Assembly (NCBI RefSeq): GCF_008726925.1
Contig: NZ_VYWO01000001.1
Coordinates: 310,001 to 374,000, forward strand
Direction: 5' to 3'
Source of the DNA: Aerococcus sanguinicola
GTDB lineage: Bacteria > Bacillota > Bacilli > Lactobacillales > Aerococcaceae
Length of the DNA stretch: 64,000 bases
Shown: positions 52,850-61,831 of the stretch, in pieces
Layout of the letters: each line of letters opens with the position of its first letter
Position numbering within the stretch: the stretch's first letter is position 1
Position numbers and translations under genes: made by a program
The notes under the pieces: generated by a model
Database searches by the model: none
Told to the model about the DNA's origin: nothing
The model's input: the letters and a program-made list of their open reading frames with translations, nothing else

Positions 52850-53857
52850 ATGCAATTATCTGCTCTCGATCTCATCAGTCGGCCCAAGGCTAAGAGCCTA
52901 GGCCAAGCCTATCAAGATAGTGTTCAACTCGCCCAAGCCCTAGACCAAATGGGCTACCAGCGCATCTGGTACGCCGAACACCACGGCTCAAACACCCATG
53001 GCTCCTCTGCTCCCGAAATCCTCGCTGCTTATATAGCAGCCGCTACCCAGAAAATCCGGGTGGGAACTGGGGGTACCATGATTATGCACTACTCCCCTCT
53101 AAAGGTCGCAGAAGTCTTCAAGTCCATCGCCACGCTCGCCCCTGACCGTGTTGACCTTGGTATCGGTCGGGCTCCAGGGGGAGGGCCTGAAGCGATTTAT
53201 GCCTTGGGCCAGGGAGACCCCCACTGGCCAGATGACCTCTACCAGAAGACAGCCACCATCCTCCAATTGATTAGCGAAGAGGAAAGGACAGATCCTCTTT
53301 ATCAGAGAATTGAAGCCTCCCCCCGTGGCCTTGACTACCTCCCCCAAGCCTGGATGCTAGGGTCAAGTGGTAACTCAGCCGCCTATACTGGTCGCTTGGG
53401 TATGGGCTATAGCTTTGCTAAGTTCTTCGGGGTCAAGGCGCCAGACGATATCTTTACCCATTACCGTCAAAACTTTAGGCCGAGTGCTTTCCACCAAGAA
53501 GCTCAAACCATGTCAACCTATATGGTCATAGCAGCGGATAGCAAAGAAGAGGCGGACTACCAGGCTAAAGCTTTAGAAATCGCCCGCTTTGAACAAGCAC
53601 AAAACCGCTTTAATCCCATCTTATCGGCTGAAGAAGCGGCAGATATTAAGCTATCAGCCCAGGCCCAGCAATTTATCCAAGAGCAAAGCAAAAGACGCAT
53701 CTTAGTTAAGGGAAGCGCCGAAGAAGTTCGCGACATCCTCCTCGAAGAGAAGGAACGCTATCAATTTGATGAAATAATGGTCTACACCCCACTGGCGGAC
53801 CAAGCAGCCAGACGGCGGTCTTATCAGTTAATCTATGACCATTTAGCCCAGGCCTAA
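52850..53857 (+). CDS. LLM-class flavin-dependent oxidoreductase
   Basis: A 335-residue luciferase-like monooxygenase with a TIM barrel. Markers are YQRIWYAEHHGSNTHGSSAPE (positions 36-56), GTGGTMIMHYSPLKVAE and VDLGIGRAPGG, which place it in the alkanal monooxygenase-like group of single-chain proteins. It would use reduced FMN; the substrate is unknown. ATG follows AAGGAGG. It is on the plus strand inside an otherwise minus-strand translation cluster, which suggests later insertion. Confidence 0.85.
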   Translation: MQLSALDLISRPKAKSLGQAYQDSVQLAQALDQMGYQRIWYAEHHGSNTHGSSAPEILAAYIAAATQKIRVGTGGTMIMHYSPLKVAEVFKSIATLAPDRVDLGIGRAPGGGPEAIYALGQGDPHWPDDLYQKTATILQLISEEERTDPLYQRIEASPRGLDYLPQAWMLGSSGNSAAYTGRLGMGYSFAKFFGVKAPDDIFTHYRQNFRPSAFHQEAQTMSTYMVIAADSKEEADYQAKALEIARFEQAQNRFNPILSAEEAADIKLSAQAQQFIQEQSKRRILVKGSAEEVRDILLEEKERYQFDEIMVYTPLADQAARRRSYQLIYDHLAQA

Positions 53858-53865
53858 AAGCAAAA

Positions 53866-53915
53866 AAGCAAGCAGACGACTGGATTTCACCAGCCCCTGC
53901 TTGCTTTTTCTATAC
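53866..53915 (+). terminator. Intrinsic terminator of the LLM gene
   Basis: AAGCAAGCAG pairs with CTGCTTGCTT around a loop that itself contains CTGG/CCAG, followed by TTTT. Confidence 0.8.
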
Positions 53916-54005
53916 CTTCATTCAGAAACGTATCTAGTCCGATAAGCCGAGCGGTTAAGAAGTATAGCTTAGCTATTTCAGGCCCCTCAACTTTCCTTGG
54001 GCTTT

Positions 54006-54359
54006 TTATTTTTCTTCTGATTTGATTTTGTTCAACAAGGCGTCGATATGCTCACCGTATTCTAGGGAGCTATCGCGCTTGAAGCTTAATTCAGGTGTCT
54101 TATAGATCTGCAGTCGCTTGCCAACTTCACTGCGGATGAGGCCAGATGCCTTGTCTAGACCTTTCTGTACCTCTTCTCGCTTACGCTCAGACTTGTCTAA
54201 AGTAGAGTAGTAAACAGTGGCTTGTTGGAGGTCTCCTGTCAAGTCAACATCAGTAATTGTCACATTCTCAACCCGTGGATCTTTCACACGCTTTTGCAGA
54301 ATGTCATTGACTTCTCGGAGAATTTCTTGAGCGACACGTTCTACACGGTACTTAGCCAT
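54006..54359 (-). CDS. rbfA: 30S ribosome-binding factor RbfA
   Basis: A 117-residue KH-like assembly factor for the small subunit, needed at low temperature and for 16S 5' end processing. It shows YRVERVAQEILREVNDILQ at the start and VTITDVDLTGDLQQATVYYS in the middle, then the SEVGKRLQIYKTPEL signature. ATG follows AAGAGGTG. It is 13 bases after infB. Confidence 0.93.
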   Translation of the reverse strand: MAKYRVERVAQEILREVNDILQKRVKDPRVENVTITDVDLTGDLQQATVYYSTLDKSERKREEVQKGLDKASGLIRSEVGKRLQIYKTPELSFKRDSSLEYGEHIDALLNKIKSEEK

Positions 54360-54372
54360 AAACTTTCACCTC

Positions 54373-56553
54373 TTATTTGCGTTTAATTTCGACCATTTCA
54401 TAGGGTTCAATAATATCATCAACTTTAATATCGTTGTAGTTTTCAATCATTAAGCCACATTCGAAGCCCTTGCTGACTTCTTTGACATCGTCTTTAAAGC
54501 GACGCAGGGAAGCTAATTCACCGTCATAGATGACAATGTTGTCACGGATGACACGGACTTTACTGGACCGGCGAATCACACCATTGGTCACATAGGCCCC
54601 GCCGATAGTGCCGACTTTAGATACCTTGTAGGTTTCACGGATTACCACTTCGCCCGTTACTTGTTCCTCGTATTCAGGATCGAGGAGACCTGTCATAGCA
54701 TCTTCAATTTCTTGGATGGCATTGTAGATGACATTGTGCAGACGGATTTCAACATCTTCAGCTTGGGCCTGGGTCTTCGCTTGAGGCGTTGGCCGCACAT
54801 TGAAGCCGATGATAATGGCATTAGAAGCAGAGGCTAGGGTGACATCACTTTCGTTGACTGCCCCCACAGCACTGTGGACAATATCAACACGGACATCTTC
54901 AACATCAATCTTACGCAGACTACCTGCCAAGGCTTCAGCAGACCCCTGAACATCCGCTTTGATAATCACATTAACGGTCTTCATTTGACCTTCCTTAATG
55001 GTATCGAAGAGATTATCAAGGGTAACTTTAGTATGGGCTTGGCGACGCTCTTCTTGGGCCCGAGAGGCACGCTCTTCTCCAACCGTCCGCGCTGTCTTCT
55101 CATCTTCAAAGACGACGAAGCGGTCGCCAGCTGAAGGGGCTTCTTGTAAGCCAGTAATTTCAACTGGTGTGGATGGGGCTGCATCATGGATACGACGCCC
55201 TTGGTCATTGACCATGGTCCGTACCCGGCCGTAAGTATCCCCAACCACAATAGCATCTCCAGTATGGAGGGTCCCGTTTTGAACCAGAACGGTTGCAATG
55301 GCTCCGCGATGAGCATCCAGGCGGGCTTCAATAACTGATCCGATTGCATAGGTATCTGGGTTGGCTTTGTATTCCTCTACTTCAGAGATCAGCAGAACCA
55401 TTTCTAATAATTCATCAATATTTTCCCCAAACTTAGCAGAAATATTGACAAAGATGGTATCGCCACCCCATTCTTCAGGGACTAAACCGTATTCCATCAG
55501 TTCATTTTTTACTCGGTCAGGATTAGCTGTTGGCTTATCAATCTTATTAACTGCCACAATAATTGGAACATCCGCTGCTTTGGCATGGTTGATGGCTTCT
55601 ACGGTCTGAGGCATCACGCCATCATCAGCTGCCACAACAATGATAACAATATCAGTAACATCCGCTCCACGAGCCCGCATTGTCGTAAAGGCCGCGTGCC
55701 CTGGTGTATCAAGGAAGGTAATCAATTCATCATTGGCCTTGACTTGATAGGCCCCGATGTGTTGGGTAATGCCCCCTGCTTCACCTTCAACCACATTCGC
55801 TTGACGCAAGTAATCCAATAAGGTTGTTTTCCCATGGTCAACGTGGCCCATAATAGTAACCACTGCTGGGCGGTTCTTTAGCTTATCTTCCTCTTCATTA
55901 GCGGCTTCTTCGAAGTAGTGGTCGAAGTCGGAGCGGTCGACAATCACCTTTTCTTCTGCTTCAATGCCATAGTCATCGAGGATTAATTCGATGGCATCAC
56001 GTTCCAAGGATTCGTTTTGTGTTGCCATGATTCCCATCATGAAGAGTTTCTTAATGATATCGGCTGGTGAGCGTTTAATCTTCTTAGCCAGTTCTGCAAC
56101 GGTCATCCCATCGGTGAAGACCACTTTTTCTGGAAGTTCCTTAGGTTTATTGTTCTTCGGTTGGTCATGGTGGATCTTCTTACGTTTATTGTAGTTAGGA
56201 TGCTTATGGTTGTTCTTGTGGTTCTTGTTCTGCTTACGCTGACCTTTATTTTGATTTTTCTTCTTGTTTTTGTTATTGCTCATATTCCCTTTTGCCTGAT
56301 CTTTCTTTGTATTGCTCTTATTGTCTTTCCCGCTGGCCTGCTTAACATTTTTCTGGGTCTTTTTCTTAGTTTGAGCAGGCTTGTCCTGGTCTTTCTTCTT
56401 AGCCAGGGCTTGGTCAAGTTGCTTGATTTGGTCATCAGACATCGAAGACATATGGCTCTTGAATTCTAGCCCAGCTTCTTTGGCTTTCTTCAAGACTTCC
56501 TTACTGGATAAGTTTTTTTCTTTTGCGTACTCATAGACACGTTTTTTTGACAT
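54373..56553 (-). CDS. infB: Translation initiation factor IF-2
   Basis: A 726-residue GTPase that places initiator tRNA on the 30S subunit. The N-terminus has an IF2-N helix ([20 protein letters not shown]), a long Lys/Asn/Gln-rich linker (about 50-140), a second IF2-N domain, the G domain ([17 protein letters not shown] near 231, [21 protein letters not shown]), and domains II-IV with the fMet-tRNA binding end. ATG follows GGGAAGGTG. It lies in the usual nusA-ylxR-ylxQ-infB-rbfA operon. Confidence 0.97.
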   Translation of the reverse strand: MSKKRVYEYAKEKNLSSKEVLKKAKEAGLEFKSHMSSMSDDQIKQLDQALAKKKDQDKPAQTKKKTQKNVKQASGKDNKSNTKKDQAKGNMSNNKNKKKNQNKGQRKQNKNHKNNHKHPNYNKRKKIHHDQPKNNKPKELPEKVVFTDGMTVAELAKKIKRSPADIIKKLFMMGIMATQNESLERDAIELILDDYGIEAEEKVIVDRSDFDHYFEEAANEEEDKLKNRPAVVTIMGHVDHGKTTLLDYLRQANVVEGEAGGITQHIGAYQVKANDELITFLDTPGHAAFTTMRARGADVTDIVIIVVAADDGVMPQTVEAINHAKAADVPIIVAVNKIDKPTANPDRVKNELMEYGLVPEEWGGDTIFVNISAKFGENIDELLEMVLLISEVEEYKANPDTYAIGSVIEARLDAHRGAIATVLVQNGTLHTGDAIVVGDTYGRVRTMVNDQGRRIHDAAPSTPVEITGLQEAPSAGDRFVVFEDEKTARTVGEERASRAQEERRQAHTKVTLDNLFDTIKEGQMKTVNVIIKADVQGSAEALAGSLRKIDVEDVRVDIVHSAVGAVNESDVTLASASNAIIIGFNVRPTPQAKTQAQAEDVEIRLHNVIYNAIQEIEDAMTGLLDPEYEEQVTGEVVIRETYKVSKVGTIGGAYVTNGVIRRSSKVRVIRDNIVIYDGELASLRRFKDDVKEVSKGFECGLMIENYNDIKVDDIIEPYEMVEIKRK

Positions 56554-56616
56554 GTCATCACCTTCCCTTTATCTATGCACTCATATTTTTCTCTCCTATA
56601 CTTACTTTAATCAAGC

Positions 56617-56904
56617 TTAGTCCAAAAATGCTTTAGCAAAACCAGGATCAGTTAAGGCACAAATTGATCGTTTCTTGCCCAATGCCTGGCTAATGGCTAG
56701 CGTATCATGGTCTAAGTTAATAGGTATCTTATAATATGAACATTTATCTTTAAATTTCTTTTGTGTGCGTGGACTGGCATCCTGGGCGACAAAGACGAGC
56801 TTGGCTTGGCCAGAACGAATGGCCTTGAGCACTTGGTCCTCACCACTCTCCAGTTTCCCCGCCACTTGGGCTAGGCCCAAACGATTCAACTTAGAATGCT
56901 TCAT
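56617..56904 (-). CDS. ylxQ: YlxQ, L7Ae-family RNA-binding protein
   Basis: 95 residues from ATG 56904 (MKHSKLNRLGLAQVAG). It has the L7Ae/L30e fold core (VLKAIRSGQAKLVFVAQDAS) that binds kink-turn RNA. Its ribosomal role is not settled. The longer reading frame starts inside ylxR, but the ATG at 56904 overlaps the ylxR end by 14 bases with a GGA-type site upstream, which is the common layout in Firmicutes. Confidence 0.85.
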   Translation of the reverse strand: MKHSKLNRLGLAQVAGKLESGEDQVLKAIRSGQAKLVFVAQDASPRTQKKFKDKCSYYKIPINLDHDTLAISQALGKKRSICALTDPGFAKAFLD

Positions 56905-57193
56905 TTTCAAATAATTCCTTACGTGCTTTTTGGTGGGCAACGTAGGCTTTTAATTCTTCGTAGAATTCATCTGAGATGTCTACATTGAGATGGCGGTCCA
57001 GGAGGTGTTTGTCCCAAGCCTTCTGTACCAGGTCTGGGTCCAAGCTGACATAAGCCCCCCGACCATTCATCTTGCCTGTCGGATCAATCTCTACCTTCTG
57101 TTCAGGCGTCCGGACCACACGCACCAAATCTTTCTTTGGAACTTGCTCATTGGATACCACGCATTTACGCATGGGAATTTTTTTCTTCTTCAA
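56891..57193 (-). CDS. ylxR: YlxR (RnpM-type RNase P modulator)
   Basis: A 100-residue basic protein of the YlxR family (DUF448): IPMRKCVVSNEQVPKKDLVRV at 6-26 and GKMNGRGAYVSLDP in the middle are diagnostic. The family binds RNA; in B. subtilis it was reported to modulate RNase P. TTG is the start, after GGAGGGAC. It overlaps ylxQ. Confidence 0.88.
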   Translation of the reverse strand: MKKKKIPMRKCVVSNEQVPKKDLVRVVRTPEQKVEIDPTGKMNGRGAYVSLDPDLVQKAWDKHLLDRHLNVDISDEFYEELKAYVAHQKARKELFENEAF

Positions 57194-57225
57194 GGCTGTC
57201 CCTCCTTCAAAAGCTAAAGCTTGCT

Positions 57226-58575
57226 CTAATTTTCAAAGTCTTCTTGAAGTTCTTCATACGAGGTTTCACTGTCAGCTTCAATATCCGCAACTGCGTCTTC
57301 CATTTGGTCAGGCCCAAGATTACCTTCTTCGATATCATCAGCGCGTAGAGCCTGGTCATCTAAGTCTTCAGCTGCTACTTCGTCTTCGATCGCTTCAACT
57401 TCATCTGCAACTGCCAAAAGGTCCCCGCCTTCTGCTGGTTCTTCAGGGGTCAGCCCTTCTTCCTCTGCACTTGGCGCTGTCACTTCTTCTTCGACTAGTT
57501 CAGGATGGAAGAGGGCTTCATATTCTTCTGTTCCTTGGAAAGCATCGAATTCTTCTTCAGACTTAATATCAATCTTATAATTGGTCAATTTAGCTGCCAA
57601 GCGGGCATTCTGTCCCCGTTTACCGATCGCTAAAGAGAGGTGATGGTTAGGGACAACCACGACACAGGACCGCTCATTAGGAACAAAGTGAACCTCTAGG
57701 ACTTCTGCCGGATTCAGGGCATTCTTAATTAATTGGGCTGGATCTTCTGTCCATTCCACAATATCCATGTTTTCTCCATGGAGCTCATCTACGATGGTTT
57801 GAACCCGTGATCCCCGTGGCCCAACGCAGGTCCCTACAGCATCCACATTAGGATCATGGGAGTAAACGGCCATCTTGGACCGGTCGCCAGCTTCACGCGC
57901 AATCGCCTTGATCTCAACCGTGCCATCATAAATTTCAGGTACCTCTTGTTCAAAGAGACGCTTCAACATATTCGGATGGCTCCGGCTGACATAAATTTGT
58001 GGCCCCTTTGTCGTATTTTCAACCCGTTCCACATAGACTTGGACCCGGTCATGGGATTCAAAGTGTTCGCCAGGAATCTGACCTTCTGGCGTAAGAGCAG
58101 CTTCAATCTTCCCTAAGTTAATATAGACATAGCGGCGGTCCTGACGTTCTACAGTCCCTGTCAATAAGTCATCTTCATAATCGATAAATTCATTATAAAT
58201 AATCGTGCGTTCAGCTTCACGAATACGTTGGGTCACCACTTGCTTAGCCGTTTGAGCAGCAATCCGGCCGAAATCTTTAGGGGTAACTTCAAAGCGAATC
58301 TTATCCCCCACTTCGTAGGCCGTATTGCGTTCATGGGCCTCTTCCAGGGAAACTTCCAAGGTCGAATCCATGACCATGTCAACGACTTCTTTGACCGCAT
58401 AAACCTTGATTTCGCCCTTCTTTTCATCAAAGTGAACTTCTACGTTCTGTGCCTGCTTATAGTTACGCTTATAAGCAGAAACCAAGGCAGCTTCCAAGGC
58501 ATCAATAATAACTTCCTTTGAAATGCCTTTTTCAGTTTCTAATGTTTCAAAGGCTTGAATTAATTCTTTTCCCAT
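57226..58575 (-). CDS. nusA: Transcription termination/antitermination factor NusA
   Basis: 449 residues. N-terminal RNAP-binding domain (GKELIQAFETLETEKGIS), S1 domain (about 130-200, GTVERQDRRYVYINLGK), and two KH domains (GPRGSRVQTIVDEL and GKRGQNARLAAKLT). The C-terminal tail of about 90 residues is very acidic (EEEVTAPSAEEEGLTPEEPA) and longer than in B. subtilis NusA. It controls pausing and termination. ATG follows AGGGGATTAG. Confidence 0.96.
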   Translation of the reverse strand: MGKELIQAFETLETEKGISKEVIIDALEAALVSAYKRNYKQAQNVEVHFDEKKGEIKVYAVKEVVDMVMDSTLEVSLEEAHERNTAYEVGDKIRFEVTPKDFGRIAAQTAKQVVTQRIREAERTIIYNEFIDYEDDLLTGTVERQDRRYVYINLGKIEAALTPEGQIPGEHFESHDRVQVYVERVENTTKGPQIYVSRSHPNMLKRLFEQEVPEIYDGTVEIKAIAREAGDRSKMAVYSHDPNVDAVGTCVGPRGSRVQTIVDELHGENMDIVEWTEDPAQLIKNALNPAEVLEVHFVPNERSCVVVVPNHHLSLAIGKRGQNARLAAKLTNYKIDIKSEEEFDAFQGTEEYEALFHPELVEEEVTAPSAEEEGLTPEEPAEGGDLLAVADEVEAIEDEVAAEDLDDQALRADDIEEGNLGPDQMEDAVADIEADSETSYEELQEDFEN

Positions 58576-58595
58576 TCTAATCCCCTTTACCTCAA

Positions 58596-59069
58596 TTAAA
58601 ATTCAATGGCCAAGCGAATTAAGGCCACAAGTTGACGCGGAACCGTTTTTTCAATGCGGCGCGTCTTGTCTTTAATTTCTATTGTAAAAGCTTCCTCATC
58701 AGCTTGAAGGAGCCGCCCTTCCAGTTCTTTATTACCTTCAAAATTTTGGTAGAGCTTGAGGTGGACCCACTTGCCGATGGAAGCTTGGATATCTTCCTCA
58801 TTCTTCAATGGGCGTTCAGCACCGGGCGAAGATACTTCCAGATAATAAGCGCCAGGGATTGGATCGGGATCCGCTTGGTCTAGAATATCCGATAAAACTT
58901 CAGAAACCGTCACACAGTCTTCGATGGTGACGCCGCCGAGCTTATCGATATAAATGCGCAGATACCAATTCTTTCCTTCTTTTGTATATTCCATATCGAA
59001 CAAATCATAAGCTAGTTCATCTAACTTAGGTTCGATTAATGTTCTGACTTCATCAATGACTCTTGCCAC
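58596..59069 (-). CDS. rimP: Ribosome maturation factor RimP
   Basis: 157 residues. The N-terminal alpha/beta domain (DLFDMEYTKEGKNWYLRIYID, then EDCVTVSEVLSDILDQ), the conserved YYLEVSSPGAERPL loop (about 96-109), and a C-terminal SH3-like domain. It helps assemble the 30S subunit. The frame opens at GTG 59081, but GTGGGGGA precedes the GTG at 59069, which I take as the start. First gene of the nusA-infB cluster. Confidence 0.92.
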   Translation of the reverse strand: MARVIDEVRTLIEPKLDELAYDLFDMEYTKEGKNWYLRIYIDKLGGVTIEDCVTVSEVLSDILDQADPDPIPGAYYLEVSSPGAERPLKNEEDIQASIGKWVHLKLYQNFEGNKELEGRLLQADEEAFTIEIKDKTRRIEKTVPRQLVALIRLAIEF

Positions 59070-59094
59070 ACAATCCCCCACTTTCTATTTCATG

Positions 59095-59130
59095 AAAAAG
59101 AGTGAGCGTTCCCGCTCACTCCTCACTGGT
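59095..59130 (-). terminator. Intrinsic terminator of the PII/DUF1538 operon
   Basis: GAGTGAGCG and CGCTCACTC pair around GGAA on the minus strand, followed by TTTTT. It separates the PII/DUF1538 genes from rimP. Confidence 0.85.
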
Positions 59131-59193
59131 CCCTTAATTACATTTATAGTTTAACATGATACGCTCCAAATAGCAATGTTTTTACCTTTAAAG

Positions 59194-59895
59194 CTATGGC
59201 TTGGCGTCATCTGTAGCTTTAAGCGGGACTAGGCCACGCTTAGAATTCACTGGGACTGTGAATAAGATCCCGCGTCCCGGCTTGCAAAGTTCGGTTTCAG
59301 CAATGATATGGTCTGAAACTGATTGAACCAGAGAACTTGGCAGGACCATAACGACAATCTCTTTCTCAAGTTCGATGGGGAAATTAAAGACCTTGCCGGT
59401 TTCGTGCACACCTGTGCCGCGCCCGTGCAGAATCGTTGCCCCTTGAGCGCCAGCTTGTCGAGAGACTTCAACTACCTGGTCCCCCATCTGCCGGTCAACG
59501 ATGACAGTCATCAGCTGGCTTGTCGTGGGGTCAACCTGGCTCGCATCAAATGAGCAGTTGATCTGCTTACTCCCCTGGAAGCTCGAAATATCAAAGGAAA
59601 AGAGAACCCCTTTACCTTTGCGGTCGAGTTTCAATTTATCATTCAATTCTTCGTGAAGGCGGGCTTCAAGTGATTTATCGACAGCGATCAGAACAACTTC
59701 ACGCTTGGAATCATGAAAGCCCAAGGCGTGAGCAAGAGGGCTGCTAATCGTTCCCTCTGCGCGGATAACGGTTCCTCCCGGCGCCCCAACTGCTTTGGCC
59801 GCCTTAATCAGTTGGCTGGCATTGCCGGCCTTGACAACTGCTAAGAATAATACGGTTTCCATTAGGCTAATTGACAACCCCTTTCTATTCTTCAA
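59194..59895 (-). CDS. Protein with two tandem PII-like (GlnB-type) domains
   Basis: Up to 233 residues; TTG at 59895 or 59877 or ATG at 59862 are all possible starts, and GAAAGGGG lies between them. Two ferredoxin-like PII domains follow each other (about 12-115 and 122-225), each with GGTVIRAEG- or GATILHGRGTG-type loops and a closing GKGVLFSF or GRGILFTVP strand. The second copy resembles the single-domain protein at 61388 (HGRGTG, PGRGILF). PII proteins report nucleotide or carbon/nitrogen state and often gate transporters. The start overlaps the end of the DUF1538 gene. Confidence 0.75.
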   Translation of the reverse strand: MKNRKGLSISLMETVLFLAVVKAGNASQLIKAAKAVGAPGGTVIRAEGTISSPLAHALGFHDSKREVVLIAVDKSLEARLHEELNDKLKLDRKGKGVLFSFDISSFQGSKQINCSFDASQVDPTTSQLMTVIVDRQMGDQVVEVSRQAGAQGATILHGRGTGVHETGKVFNFPIELEKEIVVMVLPSSLVQSVSDHIIAETELCKPGRGILFTVPVNSKRGLVPLKATDDAKP

Positions 59896-61354
59896 TACCT
59901 GTCTTCTTCGTTTGCATCTTGAAGACTAAGCCGAGTAATTCTACCATAACAACCGGCACCATGGCAACAAAAGCAATCACGCCGAAAGCATCGAGGGCAT
60001 CGGCATTCGGTAAGAAATCTGCAGCTCCTTGAGCGAAAGCCAAGATAAAGGTGGCTGTCATCGGTCCTGAGGCAACCCCACCCGCATCGAAGGCAATCCC
60101 CGTAAAGAGGTTTGGCACCATAAAGGCTAGGATGATGGCTAAACCGAAGCCAGGCAATAAGAAGTGCCAGATAGCCAAGTTACTGTTTAGGATTCTTACC
60201 ATGGAAAGGCCAACTGCTAAGGCAACCCCGATCGATAGGGCCCCCATCAGGACCTTGTTGTGAATGTGGCCCCCTGTGATATCTTCCACTTGCTCACCGA
60301 GCACGTGAACGGCAGGTTCAGCTAATACTACAACCATACCGAGGATAAAGCCGGCAGCAATCAACCACCAGTCGCCCATTTCCGCAATCGCTTGTCCTAG
60401 GAAGTGACCCATATCCATAAAGCCTTGGTTAACACCGACTAAGAAGAGGGTCAAGCCGACAACAGTATAGAGAATCCCTTTGAATATATCAGCCAGCTCC
60501 TGTCCCTTCAGTTTAAAGTAACGCCAATTCATAAAAATAAAGAAGAGAACGATTGGGACGAGGGCAATGAGCGATTCCTTTAAAGTCGGCCAGATAGCAG
60601 CGAGGATCGGTCCGATGACACTATTCGAATACTCGACGGTAGACTGGGCAGCCTCTAATTCCGTCTGTGAAAAGAGGATCAAGAAGAGGACAGCTAGAAT
60701 CGGTCCGGTTGACATAGCCCCAACTAGACCAAAAGAGTTTTCTTCTGCCTCCTTCCCCCCAGCTTTCGCTGCTAGCGCACCAGATAAGGCCAAGATAAAG
60801 GGGGTCGTTAGGGCGCCTGTTGTGGCTCCTGACGCATCAAAACCCATGGCAATCGCTGAATTATCCGAAAAAATAGCTAGGATTAAAATCAAAGCATAGA
60901 CAATTGCAAAGAAATATTTCAAGGGAAATTTTTTCAAGAGCCTAAATACACCAAAGGCAATCATAACCCCTACCCCAACGGAAACAGAGACCACGGTCAC
61001 TGTACCCGGTAGGACCCCCGACGTCGCATTTTCTATCTGCTGACCGAGAATCAGTAAGTCCGGTTCCGCAATAGTTACAGCAAAACCAATAATAAAACTC
61101 AAGACGGCAATAGCTAAGCGCGAGGGATTCCCAGCTACATGGGCCCCTAGGTGGTTACCAATAGGGGTCATCCCAATTTCAATGCCAAAGAGGAAGATGG
61201 TCAATCCCACTAAAATCAATACTGCCCCAATAACGAAGCTCATCATCATCGTCGATGGTACGTTAACAGCAAACATTGATATTAACAACACAATAACAAC
61301 TAGCGGAATGACAGAAAAAGCTACCTCTTTGAACTTATCGATTAAAACATCCAT
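59885..61354 (-). CDS. DUF1538 membrane protein, putative transporter
   Basis: 489 residues, with about 12 hydrophobic segments arranged as two repeats of a DUF1538 unit. FGIEIGMTPIGNHLGAHVAG with TIAEPDLLILGQQIE marks the first; GVNQGFMDMGHFLG with VLAEPAVHVLGEQVEDITGG marks the second. The paired Ala-Glu-Pro motifs inside membrane helices suggest a binding site at the repeat interface. Function unproven; it is flanked on both sides by PII-like genes, so a transporter controlled by PII-type proteins is likely. ATG follows AAAAGGAGG. Confidence 0.8.
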   Translation of the reverse strand: MDVLIDKFKEVAFSVIPLVVIVLLISMFAVNVPSTMMMSFVIGAVLILVGLTIFLFGIEIGMTPIGNHLGAHVAGNPSRLAIAVLSFIIGFAVTIAEPDLLILGQQIENATSGVLPGTVTVVSVSVGVGVMIAFGVFRLLKKFPLKYFFAIVYALILILAIFSDNSAIAMGFDASGATTGALTTPFILALSGALAAKAGGKEAEENSFGLVGAMSTGPILAVLFLILFSQTELEAAQSTVEYSNSVIGPILAAIWPTLKESLIALVPIVLFFIFMNWRYFKLKGQELADIFKGILYTVVGLTLFLVGVNQGFMDMGHFLGQAIAEMGDWWLIAAGFILGMVVVLAEPAVHVLGEQVEDITGGHIHNKVLMGALSIGVALAVGLSMVRILNSNLAIWHFLLPGFGLAIILAFMVPNLFTGIAFDAGGVASGPMTATFILAFAQGAADFLPNADALDAFGVIAFVAMVPVVMVELLGLVFKMQTKKTGIEE

Positions 61355-61387
61355 AAAGTCCTCCTTTTTCTCTCATCGTCTTTCAAT

Positions 61388-61702
61388 TTATCCTTCATAC
61401 AGACCGGTGGTTTCATTGATCGGTAGGCTAAAGAGGATCCCAGTGCCTGGCTCACTAAAGTCAAGAGCTTCAGCTACTGCTTGGCTGATCGTATCGACCT
61501 GGTCGGCTTCAACCGCCATGATAACCACTTCTTTTTGTGGTTCCACATGGATATGGAAGGCCGATAACTTATCCTCTTCTCCGGTTCCCCGGCCATGGAG
61601 AACGGTTGCCCCTCTAGCACCTGCCTGGCGGGCAACCTCAATCACTTCATCACTGCTATCACGGTCTACGATGACCATGAGCATTTCTTTATCTGCGCTC
61701 AC
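61388..61702 (-). CDS. PII-family signalling protein (single domain)
   Basis: 104 residues of PII-like ferredoxin fold: MLMVIVDRDSSDEVIEVAR at the first strand and helix, the GATVLHGRGTGEED loop where PII proteins bind nucleotide, VVIMAVEADQVDTISQAV, and the closing GTGILFSLPI. The tyrosine T-loop of classical GlnB/GlnK is short or absent. The GTG at 61702 is 8 bases after AAGGAG and preferred over GTG 61708. First gene of the operon with DUF1538 and the double-PII gene. Confidence 0.8.
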   Translation of the reverse strand: MSADKEMLMVIVDRDSSDEVIEVARQAGARGATVLHGRGTGEEDKLSAFHIHVEPQKEVVIMAVEADQVDTISQAVAEALDFSEPGTGILFSLPINETTGLYEG

Positions 61703-61831
61703 CTTCACAACTCCTTTCTTTTACTTTTTTAATCTCAGCCTAAAAATTGGCTTTTTCTTTTATTAATAGACCTACGTAACTATCATAGCATACATATTTG
61801 ATCAAAAGCGAACAATCCGCTCGGGCATTGC

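Noticed and set aside
56617..56940. Longer ylxQ start at 56940
   Set aside because: It would overlap ylxR by 50 bases with no ribosome binding site; ATG at 56904 fits family length.
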